Assembly: GCA_029243165.1 (NCBI GenBank)
Contig: JAQWSN010000034.1
Coordinates: 59,625 to 123,624 of the forward strand
Length of the DNA: 64,000 bases
Origin: Flavobacteriaceae bacterium
GTDB lineage: Bacteria; Bacteroidota; Bacteroidia; Flavobacteriales; Flavobacteriaceae
Direction of reading: 5' to 3'
Below are positions 33,914 to 44,392 of this stretch, in pieces (position 1 is the first letter of the stretch; each line of letters begins with the position of its first letter). A program made the translations under genes and the position numbers. The notes under the pieces are model-generated. The model ran no database searches, was not told the origin of the DNA, and was given only the letters and a program-made list of their open reading frames with translations.

Positions 33914-35461
33914 ATGTACGAAATAGCAACTCTTAAAACAAAGAAATTACCAGAATTACAGGAAATCGCCAAAAAAATTGGGATCAAACGAATTGCAGGT
34001 TTAAAAAAATTAGACCTCATTTATCAGATTGTTGATTTTATCGCTTCCAAACCCGATGAAGAAACTAAAAGTGAACCTCCAAAGGAAAAGAAAATCAATC
34101 CTGTGGAGAAAAAAGCACCCATAAAAATTCTTCCAGTTCAAAAATCGAAACCCAAACCACAACAAAAAGATAACCCACAACACATGAATAACCCCAATCA
34201 AAAAAAACAGGGCCACCACCAAAACAACAATAAAAACGTGCCCTCTAAGAAGAATGATCATCAAAATAACGGTAAAAATCAAAACCGTCATGATCACAAT
34301 CATAATAAAGACAACCGAAGTCGTTACCGCGAACCTGATTTTGAATTTGATGGAATCGTGGAAACTGAAGGCGTTTTGGAAATGATGTCCGAAGGATATG
34401 GATTTCTTCGCTCCTCAGATTACAATTACCTCTCTTCTCCAGACGATGTTTATGTTTCACAATCGCAAATCCGTTTGTTTGGACTCAAAACAGGAGACAC
34501 CGTACTTGGATCTGTTCGCCCTCCAAAAGAAGGCGAAAAGTACTTCCCCCTTATTAAGGTGGATAAAATCAATGGATTGGACCCTAAAGTGGTTCGCGAT
34601 CGTGTTTCTTTTGAACACCTGACTCCTTTATTTCCTCAGGAAAAATTCAACCTTGCGGACAAGCAGAGTACCATTTCCTCACGAATTATGGATTTGTTCT
34701 CACCCATTGGTAAAGGACAACGTGGGATGATCGTTTCCCAGCCTAAAACTGGTAAAACCATGCTCCTTAAGGACATTGCCAATGCCATTGCTGCAAACCA
34801 TCCTGAAGTGTATCAATTGATCTTGTTAATTGACGAACGCCCAGAGGAAGTTACCGATATGCAACGCAATGTGGACGGAGAAGTTGTAGCCTCAACCTTT
34901 GACGAGCCTGCTGACCGACACGTTAAGGTTGCTAATATCGTTTTAGAGAAAGCAAAACGTTTGGTAGAATGCGGACATGATGTTGTAATTCTTTTGGACT
35001 CGATAACGCGTCTGGCAAGAGCTTACAATACCGTACAACCTGCCTCAGGTAAAATTTTAAGTGGGGGTGTAGATGCCAATGCTCTTCACAAACCCAAACG
35101 CTTTTTCGGAGCAGCACGAAATATCGAAAATGGAGGCTCACTCTCAATCATCGCAACAGCACTGACAGAGACCGGTTCCAAAATGGATGAAGTTATTTTT
35201 GAAGAATTTAAAGGAACAGGAAATATGGAACTCCAACTGGATCGCCGTATTGCCAATCGCAGAATTTTCCCAGCCATTGACCTGGTTTCCTCAAGCACAC
35301 GAAGAGATGACTTATTATTGGACGAAAATACCATCAAACGTATGTGGATCATGCGCAAGTATTTGGCAGATATGAACCCTGTTGAAGCTATGGAATTCAT
35401 CAACGATCGATTCCAAAGAACACAAAGCAACGAAGAGTTTTTAATCTCTATGAATTCTTAA
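33914..35461 (+). CDS. rho: Transcription termination factor Rho
   Basis: 515 residues from the ATG at 33914 ([19 protein letters not shown]), preferred over a TTG 24 bases upstream. Order: Rho N-terminal domain (1-40); a long Lys/Asn/His/Gln-rich linker (about 45-135) typical of Bacteroidota; RNA-binding cold-shock domain starting near V-E-T-E-G-V-L-E-M; and the ATPase with Walker A SQPKTGKT and the R-P-E-E-V-T-D-M Q-loop. It is a hexameric RNA helicase ending transcription. An intrinsic terminator follows 26 bases after the stop. Confidence 0.97.
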   Translation: MYEIATLKTKKLPELQEIAKKIGIKRIAGLKKLDLIYQIVDFIASKPDEETKSEPPKEKKINPVEKKAPIKILPVQKSKPKPQQKDNPQHMNNPNQKKQGHHQNNNKNVPSKKNDHQNNGKNQNRHDHNHNKDNRSRYREPDFEFDGIVETEGVLEMMSEGYGFLRSSDYNYLSSPDDVYVSQSQIRLFGLKTGDTVLGSVRPPKEGEKYFPLIKVDKINGLDPKVVRDRVSFEHLTPLFPQEKFNLADKQSTISSRIMDLFSPIGKGQRGMIVSQPKTGKTMLLKDIANAIAANHPEVYQLILLIDERPEEVTDMQRNVDGEVVASTFDEPADRHVKVANIVLEKAKRLVECGHDVVILLDSITRLARAYNTVQPASGKILSGGVDANALHKPKRFFGAARNIENGGSLSIIATALTETGSKMDEVIFEEFKGTGNMELQLDRRIANRRIFPAIDLVSSSTRRDDLLLDENTIKRMWIMRKYLADMNPVEAMEFINDRFQRTQSNEEFLISMNS

Positions 35462-35480
35462 AGTTTTAGTAACATATTGA

Positions 35481-35510
35481 AAAAAAAGGCTCCGGATTGG
35501 AGCCTTTTTT
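35481..35510 (+). terminator. Intrinsic terminator of rho
   Basis: GGCTCC at 35488-35493, loop GGATT, GGAGCC at 35499-35504, then six T; flanking A and T runs extend the stem. Confidence 0.85.
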
Positions 35511-35598
35511 ATTGGTAGTGATTTGGATGATAAGGTCTTCCTATTGAAGGCAAACAGATTTGGAGTTTGTTTCCTATTAAATGAATAAATAAAGACAC

Positions 35599-35626
35599 AA
35601 AAAAAGGCACCCTATGGGATGCCTTA
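35599..35626 (-). terminator. Intrinsic terminator of rpsT
   Basis: On the minus strand a GGCATCCC / GGGTGCC stem with one mismatch and a 3-4 base loop, followed by a T run. It lies 24 bases beyond the rpsT stop. Confidence 0.8.
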
Positions 35627-35649
35627 GATTTTAAATGTATTGTATGTAC

Positions 35650-35901
35650 TTACAAAGAAGCAACATGGTTTGCAAGCTTCGATTTTAAGTTCGCAGCTTT
35701 GTTTGCATGAATGATGTTTTTCTTTGCTAGCTTATCGATCAAGGATACAACAGAAGGAAACATTTTAGCAGCCTCTTTCTTGTTTGTAATTTCTCTTAGC
35801 TTCTTGATTGCGTTACGAGCAGTTTTATGCTGAAAGCGGTTTAAAAGCCTTTTTTTGTTGTTTGATCGAATGCGTTTTAAAGCAGATTTGTGATTTGCCA
35901 T
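35650..35901 (-). CDS. rpsT: 30S ribosomal protein S20
   Basis: An 83-residue basic protein, normal length, starting MANHKSALKRIRSNNKKRLLN. It binds 16S rRNA in the body of the small subunit. It follows tRNA-Glu by 17 bases on the same strand and is closed by an intrinsic terminator, so the two form one transcript. Confidence 0.95.
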   Translation of the reverse strand: MANHKSALKRIRSNNKKRLLNRFQHKTARNAIKKLREITNKKEAAKMFPSVVSLIDKLAKKNIIHANKAANLKSKLANHVASL

Positions 35902-35918
35902 ATCTTAAAATTATGTTG

Positions 35919-35990
35919 TAGCCCGTAGGGGAGTCGAACCCCTCTTTCCAGGATGAAAACCTGGCGTCCTAACCGATAGACGAACGGGCC
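35919..35990 (-). tRNA. tRNA-Glu (TTC)
   Basis: A 72-nt cloverleaf. Anticodon stem CCAGG/CCTGG encloses TTTTCAT with anticodon TTC; acceptor GGCCCGT pairs with ACGGGCT, giving a G1-U72 closing pair; T-arm contains GGTTCGACTCC. CCA is not encoded. It is transcribed together with rpsT. Confidence 0.95.
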
Positions 35991-36004
35991 ATATTTTTCG
36001 TGCG

Positions 36005-36036
36005 CAAATGTACACGTAAAAATGTTATTACACAAT
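36005..36036 (-). promoter_or_regulatory. Promoter of tRNA-Glu-rpsT
   Basis: ATTG at 36033-36036, 20 bases, TACATTTG at 36005-36012 on the minus strand, about 15 bases upstream of the tRNA 5' end. Confidence 0.55.
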
Positions 36037-36052
36037 ACTTATTGAAAAACAA

Positions 36053-37531
36053 TTAATATGCTTTTGCAAAAAAAACACGTTGATTTGAAGGTTTCCCCGA
36101 AAACACGCAGGCGCCCGTTTCCTGAGCTGGTTCTAAAGGAATACACCGTATGGTTGCTTTGGTGGCTTTTTTGATGGCTTCTTCTGTCTCAGTTGTCCCG
36201 TCCCAATGGGCGGAAATAAAACCACCTTTATCCGCTAAAACAGTTTTAAACTGATCAAAATTATCCACTTCTGTTATGTGGTCTTCTCTAAAATCCAATG
36301 CCTTCTGAAACAAATCCTCTTGCATTGATTCCAATTGCGAACTGACAAAAGCTACAACTTCTTCTTGGGAGACAATGGTTTTTGTAAGCGTGTCTCTTCG
36401 AGCTATTTCCACGGTTTTATTTTCTAAATCTTTTGGGCCAATTGCAATTCGAAGTGGAACGCCTTTTAATTCGTATTCATTGAATTTGTAACCGGGCTTG
36501 AACTTGTCTCTATTGTCAAACTTAACTCGTATGTTTTGGCTTTCAAGGGCTTGTTTCATTTGGGATGCAACTTCAGCAATTTCATTTTGCTGTTCTTCTC
36601 CTTTGTAAATGGGTATTAAAACCACTTGAATGGGGGCTAAATTAGGGGGTAAAACCAATCCGTTATCATCACTATGGGTCATGATCAGTGCCCCAATCAA
36701 TCGAGTTGACACTCCCCAGGAAGTTGCCCATACGTGTTCCAAACCTCCTTCTGAAGTAGCAAATTTGACATCAAAAGCTTTAGCAAAGTTCTGTCCTAGA
36801 AAATGTGAAGTCCCTGCTTGAAGTGCTTTACCGTCTTGCATTAAAGCTTCAATACAGTAGGTTTCTTCTGCTCCAGCAAAGCGTTCAGAAGCAGTTTTTG
36901 TTCCCTGTATTACGGGAATTGCCATGTAGTTTTCAACAAAGTCAGCATAAACTTGATTCATCAACCGGGTTTCTTCAAGTGCTTCGGCTTTAGTAGCGTG
37001 AGCTGTATGCCCTTCTTGCCATAAAAATTCAGCTGTACGAAGAAACAATCGCGTACGCATTTCCCAACGAACTACATTGGCCCATTGGTTGATTAAAATC
37101 GGAAGGTCACGATACGATTGAATCCATGTTTTGTACGTATTCCAAATTACTGCCTCACTGGTAGGGCGAACCACCAACTCCTCCTCCAACTTCGCATTCG
37201 GATCTACTTTGAGTTTTCCAGGTCGGTCTTCGTCATTTTTTAATCGGTAGTGAGTAACTACTGCACATTCCTTAGCAAAACCCTCGGCGTTTTTTTCTTC
37301 AGCTTCAAATAAACTTTTTGGAACAAAGAGTGGAAAATAGGCATTTTCATGTCCAGTTGCCTTGAACATTTTGTCCAATTCAGCTTGCATTTTTTCCCAT
37401 ATTGCGTACCCATAGGGTTTAATGATCATGCATCCGCGAACTGCTGAATTCTCAGCTAAATCAGCATTTACAACGATCTCATTGTACCATTTAGAATAAT
37501 CTGTCTTTCGTGAGGTTAATTTACTACCCAT
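36053..37531 (-). CDS. proS: Prolyl-tRNA synthetase (short, eukaryote/archaeal-like type)
   Basis: A 492-residue class II synthetase that charges tRNA-Pro. Length and the ending ([18 protein letters not shown]) match the short form lacking the bacterial editing insertion. Class II motif 2 ([12 protein letters not shown]) and motif 3 ([10 protein letters not shown]) are visible, with T-S-E-A-V-I at the proline pocket. A minus-strand TAGCTTTG element lies upstream. Confidence 0.96.
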   Translation of the reverse strand: MGSKLTSRKTDYSKWYNEIVVNADLAENSAVRGCMIIKPYGYAIWEKMQAELDKMFKATGHENAYFPLFVPKSLFEAEEKNAEGFAKECAVVTHYRLKNDEDRPGKLKVDPNAKLEEELVVRPTSEAVIWNTYKTWIQSYRDLPILINQWANVVRWEMRTRLFLRTAEFLWQEGHTAHATKAEALEETRLMNQVYADFVENYMAIPVIQGTKTASERFAGAEETYCIEALMQDGKALQAGTSHFLGQNFAKAFDVKFATSEGGLEHVWATSWGVSTRLIGALIMTHSDDNGLVLPPNLAPIQVVLIPIYKGEEQQNEIAEVASQMKQALESQNIRVKFDNRDKFKPGYKFNEYELKGVPLRIAIGPKDLENKTVEIARRDTLTKTIVSQEEVVAFVSSQLESMQEDLFQKALDFREDHITEVDNFDQFKTVLADKGGFISAHWDGTTETEEAIKKATKATIRCIPLEPAQETGACVFSGKPSNQRVFFAKAY

Positions 37532-37555
37532 AAATTTTTTGGCATAGATTTTGCC

Positions 37556-37563
37556 TATATTTG
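37556..37563 (+). promoter_or_regulatory. -7 element of the low-complexity lipoprotein gene
   Basis: TATATTTG on the plus strand in the proS/lipoprotein divergent region, giving a leader of about 58 bases before the ATG at 37628. Confidence 0.4.
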
Positions 37564-37585
37564 GTTATACAATTATTATGTGGTG

Positions 37586-37593
37586 CAAAGCTA
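37586..37593 (-). promoter_or_regulatory. -7 element of proS
   Basis: TAGCTTTG on the minus strand, exact TAnnTTTG, 54 bases upstream of the proS ATG. It lies downstream of, and faces away from, the opposing element at 37556. Confidence 0.35.
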
Positions 37594-37627
37594 AACTTTT
37601 TGAGCCACATCTCTAAAACGATTGATT

Positions 37628-39013
37628 ATGAATGCACGAAGAAATTATCCGAAATTGACAAGTTTATTTATTGCTTTATCTGCTTCTTTGACCTTGCTGA
37701 GTTGTGGAAGTTTTCAAGGTGCATCTTATTTTTCCTCTGACGGAATCTACAACGCTAGAGGTGAGGTTCGAAATGTAAGTCCGCAGCAAACCGAATCAAA
37801 TAACGGTTCCTACTATTCTAAATATTTTAGTGACGCTGCTCAGGGTACCCTCTCAGAAAATGAAATGATCTTTACTGATACTGAGAATTACACTACAGAC
37901 GAAACTTATGCTGATGAGAGTTCTTATGTTGAATCTTCTCAGATTCCTTGGGGAGAAAAAACATCTCAAACAGAGGTTGTTATTATCGATAGAACACCAA
38001 ATTATTTTTGGGGACTTTCTGGTTTTGCTTTTAGAGCATCTCCGTTTTGGAACAGTTACTACTTCAATGATCCTTTTCGCTTCGGTTATGGGATTTATGG
38101 TGCTCCCTTTGTAAATCCATACATTGACCCCTATTTCGGTGGTTATGCTGGATACTGGGGCTACGATCCCTTTTACAGCCCATACGGCTATCCTGGATTT
38201 CGCTTTGGGTATGGATGGAATCGTTGGAACCGACGGAACCGATGGAACCGCTGGAATCAATGGGACTATTATGGTTCAAACGGCTATGGAACCCATGGCA
38301 TGCACAACTCAAGAAATGATTACCGAGCAACAGTTGCTCGAGTTAAATCTGGAAGAGGAGAAAAAAATTACGAAGGTTCAAGAACACGTTCTGAAAAAAT
38401 CAGTGATCGAAATGCGAAGAGCAACAATAAAAATAACTCTTCCAACACGATCAATCGAGTTAATTATGGAAGAGGAATTAATTCTTTTGGAGGAACGTAT
38501 TTAGCTACCACCAGAAATGGAAATGAACTCGGAACAAAGTCGGTTGATAAATCTAAAACAGCCCGACCCACTTACGGTTCTACTTCAGCATCCTCAAATG
38601 CAGAAGGAACAACAATTAGAGCCAATTCAGATCCTTCAAAAGGAGTTCAAGGCAATAATACTAGAGGAAGGTTTTCTCAATCTCGCTACAGTTTGGGTGC
38701 ACGAAAAAATGTGGGCACTCGATCTCCAAGGGTTACAAATAGCCGTTCTACTCGTGTAAACAGATCTACTAATACTAACCGTAGAAGTTATTCACGACCT
38801 AGTACGCAAAAGAGAAATTACAGTTCTACCCGAAGTTCATCACCTTCTCGATCATACAATTCGCAACCCTCAAGGGCTACGAATTCAAGAAGCAATTACA
38901 ACTCATCTTCAAATTACAGAAGTTCGGCACCTTCAAGGTCCTACAGCTCTGGAGGAGGATCAAGAGCTTCAGGATCTTCCGGAAGAGGATCATCAGGAGG
39001 TCGGAGAAATTAG
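37628..39013 (+). CDS. Low-complexity lipoprotein, Tyr/Gly/Trp- then Arg/Ser/Asn-rich
   Basis: 461 residues from the ATG at 37628. A lipoprotein signal ends with L-L-S-C-G near residue 27. Residues about 35-130 are acidic; about 130-220 are aromatic- and Gly/Pro-rich with W-N-R-W-N-R-R repeats (sense frame near 38214-38265); from about 225 to the end the chain is almost all Ser, Arg, Asn, Tyr and Gly. The C-terminal part is surely disordered and strongly basic. No enzyme or known binding domain is visible. It precedes a FadL-like porin gene by 45 bases, so it is probably an outer-membrane-anchored accessory protein. Confidence 0.75.
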   Translation: MNARRNYPKLTSLFIALSASLTLLSCGSFQGASYFSSDGIYNARGEVRNVSPQQTESNNGSYYSKYFSDAAQGTLSENEMIFTDTENYTTDETYADESSYVESSQIPWGEKTSQTEVVIIDRTPNYFWGLSGFAFRASPFWNSYYFNDPFRFGYGIYGAPFVNPYIDPYFGGYAGYWGYDPFYSPYGYPGFRFGYGWNRWNRRNRWNRWNQWDYYGSNGYGTHGMHNSRNDYRATVARVKSGRGEKNYEGSRTRSEKISDRNAKSNNKNNSSNTINRVNYGRGINSFGGTYLATTRNGNELGTKSVDKSKTARPTYGSTSASSNAEGTTIRANSDPSKGVQGNNTRGRFSQSRYSLGARKNVGTRSPRVTNSRSTRVNRSTNTNRRSYSRPSTQKRNYSSTRSSSPSRSYNSQPSRATNSRSNYNSSSNYRSSAPSRSYSSGGGSRASGSSGRGSSGGRRN

Positions 39014-39058
39014 CAACAAACCCTTAGCGACATCATTAACCACAAATTTACAATCACC

Positions 39059-40570
39059 ATGCGTAACTTTTATTTACTTATTTCAGGATTATTAATAATG
39101 CAAAACGCTGTCTCACAGACAGTTAACGATGTTACTTATTTTTTAGGAAGTGAATTGAATGGTTCAGCACGTTACAACGGAATGGCAGGTGCATTTGGTG
39201 CTTTAGGGGGAGATTTAAGTGCAATTAGTATTAATCCTGCTGGCTCTTCCGTCTTTTTACACTCAGAATTTGGTGGAACACTTACCTACAATAGTAAATC
39301 CGTAGAGGGTTCGTATTTTAATACTTTGACTACTAAAGAAGACAACCATCTTAAATTTGATCAGATTGGTGCCGTTTTTGTTTTTAATAACAATAACCCT
39401 GAGAGTCCATGGACTAGAATAAGCACTGGCATAAACAGCCACCGAGTTTCAAAATTTGAGCAAAACTCTCGTGTCTTAGGTTCGAATACCAATGGAGTGG
39501 ACAACTACTTTCTTTACTTTGCCGATGGCCTCCCTTTTAACAACCTTCCTTTGTACGAAGGAGAAACCATACCAGAAGTTTACCGAGTTTTGGGTGAAGA
39601 AAATGGATTTGCAGCCCAACAAGCTTTTTTAGGTTATCAAGCCTACATTATCAATCCGCGAACTTTTACTGATGACGAAACAGCTTATTATTCTAATGTA
39701 GAATACAGTTCGGTGGATCATGAACTAGACATACTTACCAAAGGGCTGCACAGAAAAACCAGTCTTAATTTTAGTGCTTTATTTAAAGAAATTCTTCATT
39801 TAGGAGTTAATTTGAATATTCATAAACTTGAATATCACTCAGATCAAAAGTTTTTTGAATCGGGACAAAACCCAAGTTCTCCCGTTTACAATATTGATTT
39901 TGAGAATGGAATTAGTAGCTATGGAGAAGGAGCCTCTGCTCAATTTGGAGCCATATTAAGATTAAAAAAAATAAGAATCGGGTTAACCTATGATTCCCCT
40001 CAATACATTGACATAGTAGATGAAACAAAGCAAACTATTTTTTCCAATTACATTGAACAAGGAAGCATCGTAAAAGAAAGAATTGATCCTAGAATAACTA
40101 ACTATTACGATCCGTACAGCATCAAGATACCTTCTAAAACAACCCTGAGCTTCGCTTATGTTTTTGGAGGAAAAGGACTGGTTTCGTTAGACTACAGTTC
40201 TCAGAATGCAGCAAATACTGTCTTGACTCGTGAAGGAGGAAGTGGATATCTGGATGACCTGACTCGTGTATTGCCCAATACTTTTGGATCCATTCAAACC
40301 ATTAAGGCAGGTGGTGAATACCGATTTAAAGACATAAGTTTAAGAGCTGGAATTTTAAATCGAACCAATGCACAAAAAAGTATCCGTACTTCTGACCAAG
40401 CGTTTACCTTCGGGTTAGGATTTGATTTTGGATCAAACACTCTTAATCTTTCATTTGTTCAACTTAATGAAAACAAACAATTTCAAATGTTTTCAGAAGG
40501 CTTAAAAGACCCTTACACTTTATCGAACTCAATAACGCAAATAAGTTTAAGTTACAATATCAAACTTTGA
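39059..40570 (+). CDS. OmpP1/FadL/TodX-family outer-membrane transporter
   Basis: A 503-residue outer-membrane barrel. A signal peptide (ends near NAVSQ, residue 20) is followed by the FadL-like opening S-A-R-Y-N-G-M-A-G-A-F-G-A-L-G-G-D-L-S-A-I-S-I-N-P-A-G. The C-terminus ends in a barrel strand (ISLSYNIKL). FadL proteins let hydrophobic molecules diffuse in. It follows the low-complexity lipoprotein on the same strand. Confidence 0.88.
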   Translation: MRNFYLLISGLLIMQNAVSQTVNDVTYFLGSELNGSARYNGMAGAFGALGGDLSAISINPAGSSVFLHSEFGGTLTYNSKSVEGSYFNTLTTKEDNHLKFDQIGAVFVFNNNNPESPWTRISTGINSHRVSKFEQNSRVLGSNTNGVDNYFLYFADGLPFNNLPLYEGETIPEVYRVLGEENGFAAQQAFLGYQAYIINPRTFTDDETAYYSNVEYSSVDHELDILTKGLHRKTSLNFSALFKEILHLGVNLNIHKLEYHSDQKFFESGQNPSSPVYNIDFENGISSYGEGASAQFGAILRLKKIRIGLTYDSPQYIDIVDETKQTIFSNYIEQGSIVKERIDPRITNYYDPYSIKIPSKTTLSFAYVFGGKGLVSLDYSSQNAANTVLTREGGSGYLDDLTRVLPNTFGSIQTIKAGGEYRFKDISLRAGILNRTNAQKSIRTSDQAFTFGLGFDFGSNTLNLSFVQLNENKQFQMFSEGLKDPYTLSNSITQISLSYNIKL

Positions 40571-40606
40571 TCAGAGAACAGCTCTTTTTTCCTTTTATAA
40601 ATTCAG

Positions 40607-40614
40607 TATATTTG
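40607..40614 (+). promoter_or_regulatory. -7 element of the folE-cysS-yidD operon
   Basis: TATATTTG on the plus strand. The implied start near 40621 excludes the TTG at 40620 as the folE start and favours the ATG at 40632. Confidence 0.5.
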
Positions 40615-40631
40615 TAGCATTGTTAGAAGCT

Positions 40632-41312
40632 ATGAAACTAGAAAAAATTATCTCAGACAGCATATCGGAAAATGGTAATGACCACTTCTCTTCCTCTGCA
40701 AAAACGCCACTAAAGCCAGATGCTTTTCTGAAATCTGATGAAGAGAAAATCAGCATCATTCAAAAACATTTTGAAGCCATTTTAGAAACTTTAGGAATGG
40801 ATTTAACTGATGATAGCTTAAAAGGTACTCCGCTTCGAGTTGCAAAAATGTATGTAAGTGAAATTTTTGGTGGACTTCATCCCGATAAAAAACCCGTTGC
40901 CTCAACCTTCAAAAATTCATACAAGTATGGTGAAATGCTTGTGGAAAAAAACATAACGCTCTATTCTACTTGCGAACACCACCTACTCCCTATTGTAGGT
41001 AAAGCACATGTGGGTTACATTTCTAATGGTACTGTGGTCGGTTTATCTAAAATGAATCGCATTGTTCAGTATTACGCAACCAGGCCACAGGTTCAGGAAC
41101 GCCTAACCCTTCAAATTGTTCAAGAACTTCAAGAGACCCTAGGTACGAAAGATGTCGCTTGCGTCATTGATGCTAAACACTTATGCGTAAACTCTAGAGG
41201 AATTAGCGACGTTGCAAGTAGTACCGTTACTAGTGAATTTGGAGGTGCATTTAATTCAGAAAACAAGAAAAGAGAATTTTTGGATTACATTCAATTAGAT
41301 ACTACATTCTGA
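40632..41312 (+). CDS. folE: GTP cyclohydrolase I
   Basis: 226 residues from the ATG at 40632. It converts GTP to dihydroneopterin triphosphate at the head of folate synthesis. The zinc Cys and His are visible in S-T-C-E-H-H-L-L-P and in [11 protein letters not shown]; the core begins near F-E-A-I-L-E-T-L-G. About 45 N-terminal residues are Ser-rich and nonconserved. The stop overlaps the cysS start (TGATG). Confidence 0.95.
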   Translation: MKLEKIISDSISENGNDHFSSSAKTPLKPDAFLKSDEEKISIIQKHFEAILETLGMDLTDDSLKGTPLRVAKMYVSEIFGGLHPDKKPVASTFKNSYKYGEMLVEKNITLYSTCEHHLLPIVGKAHVGYISNGTVVGLSKMNRIVQYYATRPQVQERLTLQIVQELQETLGTKDVACVIDAKHLCVNSRGISDVASSTVTSEFGGAFNSENKKREFLDYIQLDTTF

Positions 41313-42790
41313 TGAAACACGCTTTGGTGGTTTACAATTCACTGAACGGAAAAAAAGAACCGTTCCAATCCCTACTAGCGGATCATGTAGGAATGTATGT
41401 ATGTGGTCCCACGGTGTACAGCAACGTTCATTTAGGTAATTGCCGTACTTTCATTTCTTTCGATCTTATCTTCAGATACCTTCAACACTTGGGATACAAA
41501 GTGCGTTATGTCAGAAACATAACCGATGCGGGGCATTTGGAAAACGACGCTGATGAAGGAGAAGATCGAATTGCAAAAAAAGCGCGTTTAGAATCTATTG
41601 AGCCCATGGAAGTAGTGCAACGGTACACTGTTGATTTTAGAAATACCATGGCGCAATTTAACGCCCTTCCTCCGAGCATAGAACCCACAGCTACAGGTCA
41701 TATTGTAGAACAAATAGAGTTGATAAAACAAATCCTTGAAGAAGGTTATGCTTACGAGACGAACGGCTCTGTTTATTTTGATGTGATTCGCTTCAACGAA
41801 GATATTCCTTATGGAAAATTGAGTGGAAGAAACATTGAAGATTTGGTCCATAATTCAAGAGCTTTAGACGGTCAATCTGACAAACGGAATCCACAAGATT
41901 TTGCACTGTGGAAAAAGGCAGAGCCAGAACACATAATGCGATGGCCCTCCCCATGGAGTGATGGTTTTCCAGGCTGGCACTTGGAGTGTACAGCCATGAG
42001 CACGAAATATTTGGGAACTCAATTTGACATTCACGGCGGGGGAATGGATTTAAAATTTCCTCATCACGAATGTGAAATAGCCCAAGCAGAATCAGTTTAC
42101 AAAAAAGCACCTGTGAAGTATTGGATTCATGCAAACATGCTGACATTAAACGGTAAAAAAATGGCAAAATCAACAGGAAATAATATTCTTCCTAATGAGA
42201 TGTTTAGCGGTCAAAACACCATTTTCAAAAAATCGTTTTCTCCCATGGTTGCTCGCTTTTTTATGCTCCAAGCGCATTACAGAAGTATTGTTGACTTGAG
42301 TGAAAATGCACTTGAAGCCTCAGAAAAAGGATTCCATCGTTTGGTAGAAGGAATTGAAAAACTAGAACAGTTGCCTCTTTGTGAAAATTCCACTGGATTG
42401 GATCTCAAGCAATGGACTCAAAGTTGTTATGCTGCAATGGATGATGACTTCAACAGCCCAGTGCTTATTGCACATCTTTTTGATGCAGTCAAATACATCA
42501 ACTCGGTTTCTAATGGCATACAGCAAATCAATTCAAAAGACTTGAATACCCTTTCACATACAATGAAATCTTTCTTTTTCGATGTATTGGGCTTATTAAC
42601 ACCAGAAAAAGGGGATCGTAACGGAGAATCAAGTCAATTGGAAGGCACACTCGAGCTTCTCATGGAGCTTAGAAATAAGGCAAGAGCCAATAAAGACTTT
42701 AAAACTTCAGATTTGATTAGAGACAGCCTTGAAAGAATGAAAATTCAAATAAACGATACCGCAGAAGGAACTTCTTTCAAAATTAACTAA
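41312..42790 (+). CDS. cysS: Cysteinyl-tRNA synthetase
   Basis: A 492-residue class I synthetase. The HIGH motif appears as H-L-G-N in [12 protein letters not shown] (residues 32-43); zinc ligands are in C-G-P-T, L-E-C-T-A-M and H-H-E-C-E-I; the KMSKS motif is K-M-A-K-S. C-terminal helical anticodon-binding domain complete. It starts in the folE stop codon (TGATG) and is followed by yidD after 11 bases. Confidence 0.96.
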   Translation: MKHALVVYNSLNGKKEPFQSLLADHVGMYVCGPTVYSNVHLGNCRTFISFDLIFRYLQHLGYKVRYVRNITDAGHLENDADEGEDRIAKKARLESIEPMEVVQRYTVDFRNTMAQFNALPPSIEPTATGHIVEQIELIKQILEEGYAYETNGSVYFDVIRFNEDIPYGKLSGRNIEDLVHNSRALDGQSDKRNPQDFALWKKAEPEHIMRWPSPWSDGFPGWHLECTAMSTKYLGTQFDIHGGGMDLKFPHHECEIAQAESVYKKAPVKYWIHANMLTLNGKKMAKSTGNNILPNEMFSGQNTIFKKSFSPMVARFFMLQAHYRSIVDLSENALEASEKGFHRLVEGIEKLEQLPLCENSTGLDLKQWTQSCYAAMDDDFNSPVLIAHLFDAVKYINSVSNGIQQINSKDLNTLSHTMKSFFFDVLGLLTPEKGDRNGESSQLEGTLELLMELRNKARANKDFKTSDLIRDSLERMKIQINDTAEGTSFKIN

Positions 42791-42801
42791 TCGTAATTCT
42801 T

Positions 42802-43023
42802 TTGAAAAAAATTTTGATCTTCCCTCTTTTGTTACTGATCAAATTTTATCAAGTACTAATTTCACCTCTACTCCCACCTAGCTGTCGTTATCAACCCACC
42901 TGTTCACAATACAGCAAAGAAGCATTACTTAAATATGGATTATTCAAAGGGGGTTGGCTGGCCATCAAAAGAATATCGAAATGTCACCCTTGGGGAGGCT
43001 CTGGACACGACCCCATTCCTTAA
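42802..43023 (+). CDS. yidD: Membrane protein insertion efficiency factor YidD
   Basis: A 73-residue membrane-associated protein with the family pattern C-R-Y-x-P-T-C-S-x-Y, G-G-x-L-A-x-K-R and C-H-P-W-G-G-x-G-x-D-P-x-P. YidD assists the insertase YidC. The start is TTG at 42802, 11 bases after cysS. Confidence 0.95.
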   Translation: MKKILIFPLLLLIKFYQVLISPLLPPSCRYQPTCSQYSKEALLKYGLFKGGWLAIKRISKCHPWGGSGHDPIP

Positions 43024-43082
43024 ATATTTATTTCGTTTTGACTGGTTTTTAATTACTTTTACGCTGACTTAAAAAACACCTT

Positions 43083-43910
43083 ATGCTGCTAGCTAAAATT
43101 GATTGGGCTCCTAGTGAAACACTTTTTAAAATTGGAAGTTTTGGAGTGCACTATTACAGCCTTATGTTTGTCATTGCCTTTGGACTTGGTTACTATCTAA
43201 TGAAAAAGATTTTTGAAAAGGAGAAAATTCCTTTGGAGTATTTAGAATCTTTATTTGTTTACATGGTCATTTCAATTTTATTGGGTGCGCGTTTAGGAGA
43301 TGTCTTTTTTTACAGCTGGGATTACTATCAAGACCATTTCATAGAAATCTTACTCCCCATTAGAGAAACTTCAGACGGTTATTCTTTTACGGGTTTTCGT
43401 GGTTTGGCCAGTCATGGTGCTGTCATAGGGGCGCTTATTGGACTCTACTTTTACAAAAGAAAATTAAAGCAAAAATCGCTTCTCTGGCTTTTGGATCGCA
43501 TTACAGTACCCGTCGCTTTAGGGGCTGCTTTTGTACGTCTTGGTAACTTTTTCAATTCAGAAATCGTTGGAAAATACACGGGAACCAATTTTGGTGTGGT
43601 TTTTCTAAACAATCGCGAAACCCTGCCCAGGCACCCCGCACAGCTTTATGAGGCAATTTGTTATTTGATTTTGTTCTTTTTGCTCAGAGCTGCTTTCAAA
43701 ACCACAAAAAAAGACAAACCAGGCTACCTGATCGGATTCTTTTTCACAGGGATGTTTACCATCCGTTTTCTAATTGAATTCATCAAAGAAAGCCAAGGGG
43801 GTTTTGAAGAAATTATGCCTTTTTTCTCGACTGGACAATGGCTTAGTATTCCCCTTGTTCTTTTGGGATTATTCCTTGTTTTAAGAAAAAACAAAGCAAC
43901 TACGGCATGA
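43083..43910 (+). CDS. lgt: Prolipoprotein diacylglyceryl transferase
   Basis: A 275-residue, seven-TM inner-membrane enzyme that attaches diacylglycerol to lipobox cysteines; this window codes for many such lipoproteins. The Lgt signature R-L-G-N-F-F-N-S-E-I-V-G is near residues 157-168, and G-F-R-G-L-A-S-H-G-A carries the conserved His. Its stop overlaps the next gene (ATGA). Confidence 0.95.
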   Translation: MLLAKIDWAPSETLFKIGSFGVHYYSLMFVIAFGLGYYLMKKIFEKEKIPLEYLESLFVYMVISILLGARLGDVFFYSWDYYQDHFIEILLPIRETSDGYSFTGFRGLASHGAVIGALIGLYFYKRKLKQKSLLWLLDRITVPVALGAAFVRLGNFFNSEIVGKYTGTNFGVVFLNNRETLPRHPAQLYEAICYLILFFLLRAAFKTTKKDKPGYLIGFFFTGMFTIRFLIEFIKESQGGFEEIMPFFSTGQWLSIPLVLLGLFLVLRKNKATTA

Positions 43911-44392
43911 TCAACCGTTTTTGTAGTATTGCATTATTCCTATGTTTAATTGTTTTTAATCAATGTCAACAAAGCAAAACGAATCCGGTTTACGAAAAGA
44001 AAATTAGTTTTAAAAAACAGGGTGATTTATCCATCCTAAATTCAAAGAACGACACGGTAGCCCGATTTGAAATTGAAATAGCTGACACCCCCTACAAACG
44101 AGAAACCGGCTTGATGTATCGTGACGAATTAGCCACTGATAAAGGAATGCTCTTTGTTTTTGAATCCAGTGCGATGAGGAACTTTCATATGAAAAACACT
44201 ATCCTTCCATTAGATCTACTTTTCATAAATCAGTCCCTTGAAATTGAACACATCCATACCAATGCAGAACCTTTTAAAACCAAATCTATTTCATCCCAAG
44301 TTCCCGCTCAATATGTACTTGAAATTTACGGTGGACAAACTGATCGCTTAAAGCTTAAAAAAGGAATGAAAATTAATTTCAATCGATTATGA
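43907..44392 (+). CDS. DUF192 lipoprotein
   Basis: A 161-residue protein with a lipoprotein leader (V-F-N-Q-C, Cys21) and a DUF192 domain recognised by T-P-Y-K-R-E-T-G-L-M-Y-R and M-x-N-T-I-L-P-L-D-L-L-F-I. DUF192 proteins (for example archaeal and bacterial YcfE-like) have a small beta-fold of unknown function. Overlaps by 4 bases (ATGA) on both sides with lgt and the DinB-type gene, so all three are coupled. Confidence 0.8.
   Translation: MINRFCSIALFLCLIVFNQCQQSKTNPVYEKKISFKKQGDLSILNSKNDTVARFEIEIADTPYKRETGLMYRDELATDKGMLFVFESSAMRNFHMKNTILPLDLLFINQSLEIEHIHTNAEPFKTKSISSQVPAQYVLEIYGGQTDRLKLKKGMKINFNRL

Noticed and set aside
37853..38330. Open frames of 135 and 88 codons antisense to the low-complexity lipoprotein
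   Set aside because: They come from the repetitive W-N-R-W-coding DNA read on the other strand and share its composition; the sense frame has the lipobox and promoter.
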